From assembly GCA_014380545.1 (NCBI GenBank), contig JACMJP010000525.1:1-8746 (forward strand): a stretch of DNA of 8,746 nucleotides, in the 5' to 3' direction. The DNA comes from Chitinophagales bacterium (lineage in GTDB: Bacteria; Bacteroidota; Bacteroidia; Chitinophagales; BACL12). This document shows, one piece after another, positions 1 to 6,749 of this stretch (the first letter of the stretch is position 1; the number at the start of each line of letters is the position of its first letter). The position numbers and the translations under genes were made by a program. The notes under the pieces are model-generated. The model was not told where the DNA came from, made no database searches, and saw only the letters and a program-made list of their open reading frames with translations.

Positions 1-179
1 GTTTTTGCCAGACCCGGCACACCAACTAATAAACTATGCCCGTCGCTGAAAACACATAATAATACCTGGCTTACGACTTCGTCCTGCCCGACAATTATTT
101 TTGCAATTTCGTTTTTTAATTTTTTATAATCTGCAGAAAGATTATCTATTGCTTCAACGTCATTTTTAAATTCTTTCAT
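1..179 (-). CDS. MoxR-family AAA+ ATPase, N-terminal fragment (cut by window edge)
   Basis: Only the first 59 codons are present, starting at ATG 179-177 and running off the left edge. The translation ends in GHSLLVGVPGLAK, the Walker A (P-loop) lead-in typical of MoxR ATPases, and the window cuts right at the P-loop lysine. The preceding stretch IIVGQDEVVSQVLLCVFSDG also matches the conserved MoxR N-terminal region (GQ-x5-LL-x6-GH-LL). MoxR proteins are cytoplasmic AAA+ chaperone-like ATPases, often paired with DUF58 and von Willebrand A-domain proteins that would lie further left. The gene follows the surA-like gene on the same strand after a 62-nt gap (180-241), so it may be co-transcribed or have its own promoter; I see no clear promoter box in the gap. 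Family assignment is strong, but the substrate is unknown. Confidence 0.9.
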   Translation of the reverse strand, partial: MKEFKNDVEAIDNLSADYKKLKNEIAKIIVGQDEVVSQVLLCVFSDGHSLLVGVPGLAK

Positions 180-241
180 GATATGGTTTTCAATTTAACG
201 GAAAAATAAAGAGAAATAATTTCAGGGAGAGAGGGTTTTAA

Positions 242-1612
242 CTATTTATAACTTTTACTTGTATTATTTGCGGCATTAATAAGTTGATCAATATTCTCAC
301 AGCCTGAATACGCAGGATCAATTTTTAAATATACAGTCTTCACTTTTTCCTGCAGCCATTCATCCATAAGCCTGAATTTCTTTTCAGTTAAAGCAGCCTG
401 TTGCATTCTGTTGTAATCAGTATCCAAACTTGCAATATGTGGTTTCGTTTGGGTTTTTAAAAGAATAATGCGCAAAGCTTTTTTTCCATCATAAGTTGTA
501 TAAGGCATTATTTGCGTTATTTCTCCCGGAGCTAATTTTTCAATTGCATAATATACTTCAGGCTCTAATTCGTTAATTTCAAAATATGTTTCTGCACTCT
601 GGGGATTTTGCATATCGCCTCCGGTTAAATTTGTATAAGAATCCATAGAAAATTTTGTAGCAGCATTATAAAAAGTAATTTTCTTTGCAAGAATTTCAGT
701 GCGTATACTATCTAATTTTTTTGTTACAATTTGCATGTTCGTATTTGTAACAGGAGGTACAATTAGAATATGTTTCAAACAAATATTATCACCCTGCCTG
801 CTCACCAATTTAATAAGATGATAACCAAATTGTGTTTGTACAACTTCACTTATCTCACCTTGTTTTAATTTAAATGCTGCAGCTTCAAACTCAGGAACAT
901 ATGATCCTCGTGTTACACACCCCAGATCAATTCTTGCGTTGTCGGCTTCATCTCTGTCATTCGTATATATATCTCCAAGCTTATCAAAGTCCTCACCATC
1001 CATAATTCTTTTTCTTATATCTTCTATTTTTTCTTTTGCATACGCTTTTTGATCTGCAGTTGGTTCCGGGACAAGTACGATTTGAGCAACTTCAACTTCA
1101 GCGTTATAATATGGCAAAGAATCTTTAGGAATTTTATTGAAGAATTCTTTTACTTCAGATGGTGAAATTGTTACATCACCAAATAAAGTTGATTGCATTT
1201 GCTGCGCTAATAATTGTTTCTTTATATCATCACGAAATTCTTCTTTCATTTCCTGAACTGTTTTGCCATAAAAATCTTCCATCTTTTCTCTTGATCCGAA
1301 CATGCTCTCGAAATACCGAATCCTTCTATCTAATTCATATTCCACCTGGTCATCTCCTACAATAATACTATCTTTTGCTGCCTGCACTAATAATAATTTT
1401 TGTGCGATAAACTGTTGCAGAACCGAACAACGATAATCTGCCGGCAGGTTACCTTTATTTTGTTGCAGGTCTTGCTGGTACACCGATTCAACATCACTTT
1501 TTAAAATTATATTCTCATCAACCTGGGCAATAATTTTATCTGCTATTTGTGGTTGCGCTGTGGTGAGAAAACTTATACAAATACATGCTATAAAAAAAAT
1601 ATTCTTTTTCAT
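242..1612 (-). CDS. surA: SurA-like periplasmic peptidyl-prolyl isomerase/chaperone
   Basis: 456 residues, close to E. coli SurA (428). An N-terminal signal peptide (MKKNIFFIACICISFLTTAQ) implies export to the periplasm. A SurA-type N-terminal chaperone region covers about residues 23-165 (ADKIIAQVDENIILKSDVE is typical). Two parvulin (PpiC) regions follow. The first, about 172-272, ends in the canonical FGYHLIKLV but has Gln177 where parvulins usually have the His of an HIL motif. The second, about 278-388, keeps KHILI at its start but has a divergent C-terminal strand with no GYHI. SurA escorts unfolded outer-membrane proteins to the BAM complex; that role is inferred from the family. The ATG overlaps the stop of the upstream lipoprotein gene (ATGA, 1609-1612), indicating translational coupling. 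Both domains being imperfect suggests the chaperone role may matter more than isomerase activity. Confidence 0.9.
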   Translation of the reverse strand: MKKNIFFIACICISFLTTAQPQIADKIIAQVDENIILKSDVESVYQQDLQQNKGNLPADYRCSVLQQFIAQKLLLVQAAKDSIIVGDDQVEYELDRRIRYFESMFGSREKMEDFYGKTVQEMKEEFRDDIKKQLLAQQMQSTLFGDVTISPSEVKEFFNKIPKDSLPYYNAEVEVAQIVLVPEPTADQKAYAKEKIEDIRKRIMDGEDFDKLGDIYTNDRDEADNARIDLGCVTRGSYVPEFEAAAFKLKQGEISEVVQTQFGYHLIKLVSRQGDNICLKHILIVPPVTNTNMQIVTKKLDSIRTEILAKKITFYNAATKFSMDSYTNLTGGDMQNPQSAETYFEINELEPEVYYAIEKLAPGEITQIMPYTTYDGKKALRIILLKTQTKPHIASLDTDYNRMQQAALTEKKFRLMDEWLQEKVKTVYLKIDPAYSGCENIDQLINAANNTSKSYK

Positions 1613-2484
1613 TCTGCTGGTTTTTCTTTTTTAAATATTTCTGCTTCAGCCTTTTTAAATCCTTCGCTGTACATATGCTGGTAGTTATTTTTTAATATTT
1701 CCATTTTTCTTTTACCGATAATAATTTGCCGGACATCATTCTGCACATATTCGAAAGGGGCCTCCGTGCCAGCAGAATATATTTCATGTACCTTAACGAT
1801 GTATTTGTTGGTTTCGTCTGTGTGCTCTATAATTCCTGTTGTATGCAGCCGTTTATTTTCAAATATCTGCAATGGCAACATTTTAAATAACGCATCTTCA
1901 CTAAACCAGTTCTGTGAATCGAAAATATAATTCCTGCAATTATTTAAACAATATACCTCCAGTTCATTCCTGAATTCATTGATGTCTTTGCTAAACCATG
2001 TGCGGAGCGAATCATAACTTTTTATTGTTTTACCTACAATAGCATAACTCAACCTGAATATATCCTGTTTTAAAATAAACTCCTGCGGATGATTTAAATA
2101 ATAAGCCTGTATTGAATCATCATTTACTAATGTATCTAAATTTTCGCTGAGCCATTGTTTTTCATATGCATATATTAACAAACTCTCCTTGTAATCCTTT
2201 GCCTGTTTTTCTATTTCTGATAAACGGCTTTGCAAATTATCTTCTGCTATTTTTAAAACAAGATTGTGCCGTATCCAATTGTCAATATACTCCTCAACAA
2301 TCTTCAGAGAATCTTCAGGGTTTATATTTTCCGAAAGAAGATTTTGAATGTTGGATGGGTAAAGATATTTATCATATACTCTGGCCAATGGTTCTTCACC
2401 GTTTTGTATTTTCTCGTTACTACATGCAGTGAAAAACCAAAGGCATAAAAGAGTTATTAATATTTTTAAATTGCTGAATTGCAA
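1609..2484 (-). CDS. Putative lipoprotein, degenerate PpiC/SurA relative
   Basis: 291 residues. The N-terminus (LKILITLLCLWFFTAC-S) is a lipoprotein signal peptide with the lipidated Cys at residue 21, so the protein should be membrane-anchored on the periplasmic side. The region after it (ARVYDKYLYPSNIQNLL, then a helical stretch to about residue 115) resembles the N-terminal part of SurA/PpiC proteins. About residues 140-240 could be a worn-down parvulin fold, but the usual HIL, GG-LG and GYH motifs are absent, so I do not call it an active isomerase. The only start consistent with the signal peptide is TTG at 2484-2482, or the ATT just before it; there is no nearby ATG. It lies 3 nt after the stop of the large isomerase gene, in the same frame, and overlaps the surA-like gene by 4 nt. 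A chaperone or accessory subunit for its neighbours is inferred from context only. Confidence 0.8.
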   Translation of the reverse strand: MQFSNLKILITLLCLWFFTACSNEKIQNGEEPLARVYDKYLYPSNIQNLLSENINPEDSLKIVEEYIDNWIRHNLVLKIAEDNLQSRLSEIEKQAKDYKESLLIYAYEKQWLSENLDTLVNDDSIQAYYLNHPQEFILKQDIFRLSYAIVGKTIKSYDSLRTWFSKDINEFRNELEVYCLNNCRNYIFDSQNWFSEDALFKMLPLQIFENKRLHTTGIIEHTDETNKYIVKVHEIYSAGTEAPFEYVQNDVRQIIIGKRKMEILKNNYQHMYSEGFKKAEAEIFKKEKPAE

Positions 2485-2487
2485 AAT

Positions 2488-4458
2488 TTATTTTACCATT
2501 GAATTAAATACATCTTCATTCACTTTAACAGAATATTTTGCTTTCAGATCTTCAATCCATTTTTTCTCTAAATGATCCTGATAATTTGAAATAACATAAC
2601 CTCTTGCTTCTTTTAATGTTTTTGGCTGAGAAGGAACCATTTTACTTATTTTTACAAATGTTACACTTCCATCTGCCCCGAGAATATTTTCGCCAAGTCC
2701 CGGTTGTTTATTTAATTTATCAATGTTAGAATTTTGTCCGGCTAAGTACAAACCGCTTTCAATGCTAACTGCTTCAACACTATCAATAATAAATTTATTA
2801 ATGATAATACTGTCAGGTGTGTCTTTTTGAACAAGCTTACGCACTTCCTTTGCGGTTGCTTCATCAGGGCTCCTGTAAATTTTCGCATCGGCTCTTTCAT
2901 CCCACATATATTCACTCTTATGTTCTTCATAATATTTTTCTAAACCCAGTGTGTCTTTAGCAGCTGCGGTCCAAACCTTTTGCTCAAGTAAGGCAAATAA
3001 TGGAATACCATCTCTGTATTCCTGCATTAATCTCCTGAAGTCCTCATTTTTTGTTGAAAGATCATATTCAATAATATATTGCTCACTTGCCTGCTTAAAC
3101 ATTTTATTATATTTCTCGGTAATATCTTTATCACGATAAGCTTTTTGATTCAGATCAATAAATCCAGCCATATCTTTTTGAGTATAAGTTTTATCACTAA
3201 GTGAAAATAGAGGTTTATTCATGCCTGCAGCTTTATACATTTTCCATGAACTATTAATAAATGATGAATCTAATTTTGCTATTAATTCATTTTTATTCTC
3301 AGGATATTCCTTAAAATTATATTTTGCTTTTGCTTTAGCAACAAAATCCCGGCGCAATATATTGTATTCATCGCTGCGTTCAATTTTTGACCGGATGTCT
3401 GCTTTTGAATCTTCCAAACCGGCAACAGGTTTTTTCTCTAATAATTTTAAAATATGATATCCATAATTTGTTTTTACCGGGGCTGATATATCGCTAACAT
3501 TTTTTAATGCAAATGCTGCTGTTTCAAATGGCGGAACCATTCTTCCAACACCAAATATTTCCAGCGCTCCATCTTTTCCTTTTGTAGTATTATCATCAGA
3601 AAATTTGCTTACAGCATCTTCAAAAGTAATTTGCCCGCTTGCAATCAAATTGCTTATGCTGTCTGCTTTTGCTTTTGCTCCGTCCAAGTCGGGAGTAGCG
3701 GGATTATTATTTAAGTTTTTTGGTTTAATTAATATATGTGCCACTTTTACTTGACCGGATGCGGGCCTTTCCTGGTTCACTTTAATAATATGATACCCAT
3801 ATTTTGATCTTACAATATTTGATACGTCCCCCACTTTAGTATTATAAGCAGCATCTTCAAAATTCATATCAGGTATGGAATATCCTGTCATCCAGCCAAG
3901 TAGTCCTCCGTTATCTTTTGCATTTGGATCTGAAGATATTTCACCGGCAACTTTTGCAAAGTCTTCACCTTTTTTTAATCTTTCCTGTGCTGCTGTAATT
4001 TTTGAAAGTGCCACAAGCGTATCTTCAGGTTTTGCATCAGCATTCAAAGTTATCATTATATGAGATACCTGTCGTTCATTTTGCATGCGATTATAATGTT
4101 GTTGAACTGCAGCGTCCATTACTTCCTTGTCAAAATTCGATTTAATTAACTGATCGCCGTATTTTTCTAATTCGTCTCTAACCTTGGCAGTAGTATCAAT
4201 TTGTATTGCCCTTGCTTCAGTAACTTTTAATTTAAAGTTGATATACAGATCTAAATATTCCTGTAAACTTGCCTTGGAAAAATCGTTCTTTTTGTTGGGA
4301 TTATTTTTTTGATAGACATACATGAATTCAGATTTGGTTACAGGCTGCCCTGCCACAGAAAACAGAACGGGATCTTTACCATTTGTTTGGGAAAAAGAGG
4401 CTTGAGCAGTAACACATAATAAGATTATAAAGCTGATTTTTTTTACTAATACTTTCAT
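2488..4458 (-). CDS. Periplasmic peptidyl-prolyl cis-trans isomerase with two parvulin domains
   Basis: 656 residues from ATG 4458-4456. I chose this start because it opens directly into a signal peptide (MKVLVKKISFIILLCVTAQ, cleavage near residues 20-24). A longer reading from TTG at 4506 would add 16 residues before the signal and begins inside the promoter box. Residues about 30-125 form a SurA/PpiC-like helical region. Parvulin 1 is about 129-230 (VSHIMI, DNGGLLGW, YGYHIIKV). Parvulin 2 is about 237-343 (VAHILIKP, FSDD, YGYHILKL). Both keep their hallmark motifs and are probably active. About 300 C-terminal residues have no motif I recognise. The family isomerises prolyl bonds in exported proteins, and two-domain versions of this size are common in Bacteroidota. 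It is the first gene of the operon with the lipoprotein and surA-like genes. Confidence 0.9.
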   Translation of the reverse strand: MKVLVKKISFIILLCVTAQASFSQTNGKDPVLFSVAGQPVTKSEFMYVYQKNNPNKKNDFSKASLQEYLDLYINFKLKVTEARAIQIDTTAKVRDELEKYGDQLIKSNFDKEVMDAAVQQHYNRMQNERQVSHIMITLNADAKPEDTLVALSKITAAQERLKKGEDFAKVAGEISSDPNAKDNGGLLGWMTGYSIPDMNFEDAAYNTKVGDVSNIVRSKYGYHIIKVNQERPASGQVKVAHILIKPKNLNNNPATPDLDGAKAKADSISNLIASGQITFEDAVSKFSDDNTTKGKDGALEIFGVGRMVPPFETAAFALKNVSDISAPVKTNYGYHILKLLEKKPVAGLEDSKADIRSKIERSDEYNILRRDFVAKAKAKYNFKEYPENKNELIAKLDSSFINSSWKMYKAAGMNKPLFSLSDKTYTQKDMAGFIDLNQKAYRDKDITEKYNKMFKQASEQYIIEYDLSTKNEDFRRLMQEYRDGIPLFALLEQKVWTAAAKDTLGLEKYYEEHKSEYMWDERADAKIYRSPDEATAKEVRKLVQKDTPDSIIINKFIIDSVEAVSIESGLYLAGQNSNIDKLNKQPGLGENILGADGSVTFVKISKMVPSQPKTLKEARGYVISNYQDHLEKKWIEDLKAKYSVKVNEDVFNSMVK

Positions 4459-4503
4459 ATGAAATAATTTATTTGTTCTTTTTGAGGGTTTAAAAAAAGT
4501 ATG

Positions 4504-4534
4504 CAAAAGTAATCTTTTTTAGCTACCATAAAAA
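4504..4534 (-). promoter_or_regulatory. Bacteroidota-type promoter for the parvulin operon
   Basis: On the minus strand TACTTTTG (4511-4504) matches the Bacteroidota -7 consensus TAnnTTTG exactly. Exactly 19 nt upstream lies TTTT (4534-4531), a 3/4 match to the -33 TTTG box. The transcript would start near 4500, giving a leader of about 40 nt before ATG 4458. This position also argues against the alternative TTG start at 4506, which lies inside the -7 box. It is a consensus match only. Confidence 0.5.
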
Positions 4535-4698
4535 GTAATTGGTACAAATTGATATACTGTCAGAATACCAGAGATAATAGAAAGAATAAAGCTGGCGGCA
4601 GACCTTTTCATCCCTTATTTAAGAATGGATTAGTGAATAAATGATTTTTTCGGATGCACATTTAGCAAAAACCATGCGTTCACGAGAGATTAAATATA

Positions 4699-4706
4699 TA
4701 CCTTTG
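4699..4706 (+). promoter_or_regulatory. -7 box of the slyD promoter
   Basis: TACCTTTG matches the Bacteroidota -7 consensus TAnnTTTG exactly and ends 24 nt before the slyD ATG at 4731, implying a leader of about 20 nt. No convincing -33 TTTG lies 19 nt upstream (GCGT at 4676-4679). The rest of the 272-nt divergent intergenic region (4459-4730) shows no other feature I can support. Confidence 0.45.
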
Positions 4707-4730
4707 CCCCTTTTAACAAAATTTTAACCG

Positions 4731-5234
4731 ATGATCACAAGAAATAAAGTTGTAACCATCACATATGAATTACATGAAGATGATGCAGCAGGCGGATTAA
4801 TAGAAAAAGTAACCCCGGATAATCCGTTTGTGTTTTTATTTGGTGCGGGAGGATTACTTCCGGAATTTGAGCAGAACCTTGAGGGAAAAATAGTAGGCAG
4901 CAATTTTAGCTTTGCTATTGAAGCAGCAAATGCATACGGAGAAACCGACGAAAAAGCTGTGGAATATGTACCTAAAGAAGTTTTTGTTATTGATGGTGTG
5001 TTAGCCGAGGACCTCTTGGTAATTGATAATGTGATCAATCTGAGGGATCAGCAAGGGCACCTCGTAAGGGCAAGAGTTATTGAAGTGAGTGAGGGTGAAG
5101 TTTTGCTGGATTTTAATCACCCACTTGCAGGAGTAAATTTATTTTTTACAGGTGAAATTCTGGATATAAGAAACGCAAGTGATGAAGAAGTTTCGCATGG
5201 CCATGTACATGGGACAGGAGGGCATCATCATTAA
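4731..5234 (+). CDS. slyD: FKBP-type peptidyl-prolyl isomerase, SlyD-like
   Basis: 167 residues with the SlyD layout: a split FKBP fold (about 1-70 and 126-150) around an insert-in-flap chaperone domain (about 71-125). Diagnostic stretches are VTITYEL at the start, GGLLPEFEQNLEG for the first FKBP half, AYGE before the insert, and DFNHPLAGVNLFF returning to the FKBP fold. The C-terminus is a short His-rich tail (HGHVHGTGGHHH, six His), shorter and lacking the Cys of the E. coli tail, so metal binding is plausible but probably weaker. SlyD proteins are cytoplasmic prolyl isomerase/chaperones, some linked to nickel delivery; no hydrogenase or urease gene is in view. The gene is divergent from the periplasmic isomerase operon, has its own -7 box, and ends at a hairpin terminator shared with the facing SDR gene. 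Confidence 0.93.
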   Translation: MITRNKVVTITYELHEDDAAGGLIEKVTPDNPFVFLFGAGGLLPEFEQNLEGKIVGSNFSFAIEAANAYGETDEKAVEYVPKEVFVIDGVLAEDLLVIDNVINLRDQQGHLVRARVIEVSEGEVLLDFNHPLAGVNLFFTGEILDIRNASDEEVSHGHVHGTGGHHH

Positions 5235-5258
5235 AAATGAATGTGAAATTTAAATTAA

Positions 5259-5296
5259 TCAAAAGTGCTAAAATTGAATTAACATGGCACTTTTGA
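5259..5296. terminator. Likely bidirectional terminator between convergent slyD and SDR genes
   Basis: TCAAAAGTGC (5259-5268) pairs perfectly with GCACTTTTGA (5287-5296). One G-T and one A-T pair extend the stem inward, leaving a loop of about 14 nt. On the plus strand the stem is followed by AATTTTTG, and on the minus strand by an AT-rich run. It sits 24 nt after the slyD stop and 20 nt after the SDR stop, as expected of a terminator serving both strands. The stem is AU-rich, so its strength is uncertain. Confidence 0.65.
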
Positions 5297-5316
5297 ATTT
5301 TTGAACACTTCGCATT

Positions 5317-6108
5317 TTAAAGACTTGTTGTCCTTCCGCCATCAACAGGTAAGTTAATTCCATTTATATAACCTGCTGCAGGGCTTGCTAAAAATGCTAC
5401 TGCATTTGCAACTTCACTTGCTTCAGCAAATCTTTTCATAGGAATTTCATTTTGCATTTCCTGTTCCAGTTCTTCAATACTGATATTTTTTTTCACAGAA
5501 TTATTTTTTACAATCGCATTTAATCTTTCTGTTTTTGTTGCACCCGGCAATACATTGTTTACCGTAATATTAAATTTTCCCAATTCATTTGCCATTGTTT
5601 TTGCCCAGCTTGCAACTGCTCCCCTTATTGTATTGCTGACTCCTAAATTTGGTAATGGTGTTTTTACGGATGTGGAAATAATATTAATTATTCTTCCATA
5701 GTTAGCTTCTTTCATTTTCGGAATTAATGCTGTTGTTAAAATATGATTGCAGATAACATGCGCATTAAATGTATTGATAAACTGCTCTTCAGTGGCTTCT
5801 GTAATTTGACCAGATGACGGACCGCCAGTATTATTAATTAAAATATGAATTGGTTTTTGGTATTGATTTACAAAAATTTTTATTTTACTTTTCAATTCTT
5901 CCGGTTTGGAAAAATCTGCAACAATATAATTATGTTTTTGATTGAATGAAGTATTTAATTCAGAAATTGTTTGTTTTAATTTTTCTTCATTACGGGCAAT
6001 TAAAATAATTTCAGCGCCATTATTTGCCAATTCTATTGCACTTGCTTTACCGATTCCCTGAGTGCTTCCGCAAACAATTGCAGTTTTATTTTTTAATGAA
6101 ATTTCCAT
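5317..6108 (-). CDS. Atypical short-chain dehydrogenase/reductase (SDR), FabG-like
   Basis: 263 residues, the usual classical SDR length. The Rossmann cofactor loop is GSTQGIG (residues 14-20), the NNAG-type motif is NNTGG (92-96), a tetrad-type Asn is present (115), and the C-terminus reads YINGINLPVDGG as in FabG-like enzymes. The active site is unusual. In the alignment anchored on AKTMANELG, the YxxxK pair is replaced by Ser158 and Arg162 (SNTIR), while Ser/Thr remain at 145-147. This matches a known FabG-like SDR subgroup with an imperfect catalytic tetrad, whose reaction is unclear. The gene is divergent from the hydroxyanthranilate dioxygenase gene (109 nt between starts), with a strong hairpin ending 9 nt before this ATG. 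A role in tryptophan or aminomuconate catabolism is inferred from location only. Some databases would label it 3-oxoacyl-ACP reductase, which I would not trust. Confidence 0.88.
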   Translation of the reverse strand: MEISLKNKTAIVCGSTQGIGKASAIELANNGAEIILIARNEEKLKQTISELNTSFNQKHNYIVADFSKPEELKSKIKIFVNQYQKPIHILINNTGGPSSGQITEATEEQFINTFNAHVICNHILTTALIPKMKEANYGRIINIISTSVKTPLPNLGVSNTIRGAVASWAKTMANELGKFNITVNNVLPGATKTERLNAIVKNNSVKKNISIEELEQEMQNEIPMKRFAEASEVANAVAFLASPAAGYINGINLPVDGGRTTSL

Positions 6109-6117
6109 TTGATATTT

Positions 6118-6177
6118 TTTCCCGCAGATTGCGCAGATAAAGTTCAGAAGAATTTTATCTGCGCAATCTGAGGGAGA
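6118..6177. repeat. REP-like near-perfect palindrome (60-nt hairpin)
   Basis: CAGATTGCGCAGATAAA (6125-6141) is the exact reverse complement of 6154-6170. The stem continues inward by one G-T and three Watson-Crick pairs to an AGAA tetraloop (6146-6149). After one G-A mismatch it continues outward by six more pairs (TTTCCC with GGGAGA, one of them G-T), 27 pairs in all. Each arm is built from two 9-nt units sharing CGCAGAT (CGCAGATTG then CGCAGATAA). The local GC is higher than in the surrounding AT-rich DNA. It lies between two divergent start codons, so it is not at a gene end. It resembles dispersed palindromic REP-type elements seen in Bacteroidota genomes; that resemblance is from memory and unverified. 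Confidence 0.8.
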
Positions 6178-6217
6178 TTTTATTTTTAATTAATTTAGCA
6201 TTTCAAAATTCAAAGAT

Positions 6218-6745
6218 ATGGCAATAGCAGCACCTTTTAATCTGAAAAAATGGATTGATGAAAACCGCCACTTATTAAAACCACCTGTTGGAAACCAGCA
6301 GGTTTATAAAGCGAATGAAGATTTTATTGTAATGGTAGTAGGCGGACCCAATGCAAGAAAAGACTTTCATTTTGAAGATGGTGAAGAATTATTCTACCAG
6401 TTGGAAGGAGATATTGTGGTTTCAATTCAGGAAGAGGGAAAAAGAAAAGATATGCATATAAAAGAGGGAGATATGTTTTTATTGCCTCCGAATGTTCCTC
6501 ATTGTCCACAGCGTCCGGCAAATACAATTGGGTTAGTGATTGAAAGATACAGGGAGGAAAAAGAATTTGATAAATGCATTTGGTTCTGCGAAAATTGTAA
6601 TCATAAGTTATATGAAGAGACTTTCCCGTTGAAAGATATTGTAAATCAGTTACCACAAATATTGGGGAAATTTTATGCAAATGACGAATTGAGGAAATGT
6701 AAAAATTGTGGAAGTGTAATGGAGCCGCCACAGATGCCGAAATAA
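6218..6745 (+). CDS. nbaC: 3-hydroxyanthranilate 3,4-dioxygenase
   Basis: 175 residues, typical of bacterial HAAO. The enzyme opens the ring of 3-hydroxyanthranilate with O2 to give 2-amino-3-carboxymuconate semialdehyde, in the cytoplasm. It is a cupin, and the Fe(II) ligands fall at the family positions His51, Glu57 and His95. Substrate-binding Arg47 and Arg99 are present, as is Glu109. A second, rubredoxin-like metal site is intact: Cys124-x2-Cys127 and Cys161-x2-Cys164. GEELFYQLEGD and LPPNVPHCPQRP are strong family signatures. The ATG at 6218 is the first in frame and gives the normal N-terminus; no Shine-Dalgarno is visible. Its product is the substrate of the decarboxylase at 7883. Its 3' end faces the tryptophan dioxygenase gene with only 4 nt between stop codons. 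Confidence 0.96.
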   Translation: MAIAAPFNLKKWIDENRHLLKPPVGNQQVYKANEDFIVMVVGGPNARKDFHFEDGEELFYQLEGDIVVSIQEEGKRKDMHIKEGDMFLLPPNVPHCPQRPANTIGLVIERYREEKEFDKCIWFCENCNHKLYEETFPLKDIVNQLPQILGKFYANDELRKCKNCGSVMEPPQMPK

Positions 6746-6749
6746 ATAT

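Noticed and set aside
4641..4727. 28-codon plus-strand open frame ending 4 nt before the slyD ATG, a possible leader peptide
   Set aside because: The likely slyD -7 box (4699-4706) lies inside it, so most of it would not be transcribed; composition looks random.
4724..5038. Minus-strand open frame of 104 codons, Ser/Pro-rich
   Set aside because: Antisense to slyD, low-complexity composition typical of a shadow frame.
6191..6198. TAATTTAG upstream of hydroxyanthranilate dioxygenase as a -7 box
   Set aside because: One mismatch in the conserved TTTG and no clear -33 box; in DNA this AT-rich such matches are frequent by chance.
6324..6731. Minus-strand open frame of 135 codons
   Set aside because: It lies entirely antisense to hydroxyanthranilate dioxygenase, with no motif; a shadow of the real gene.
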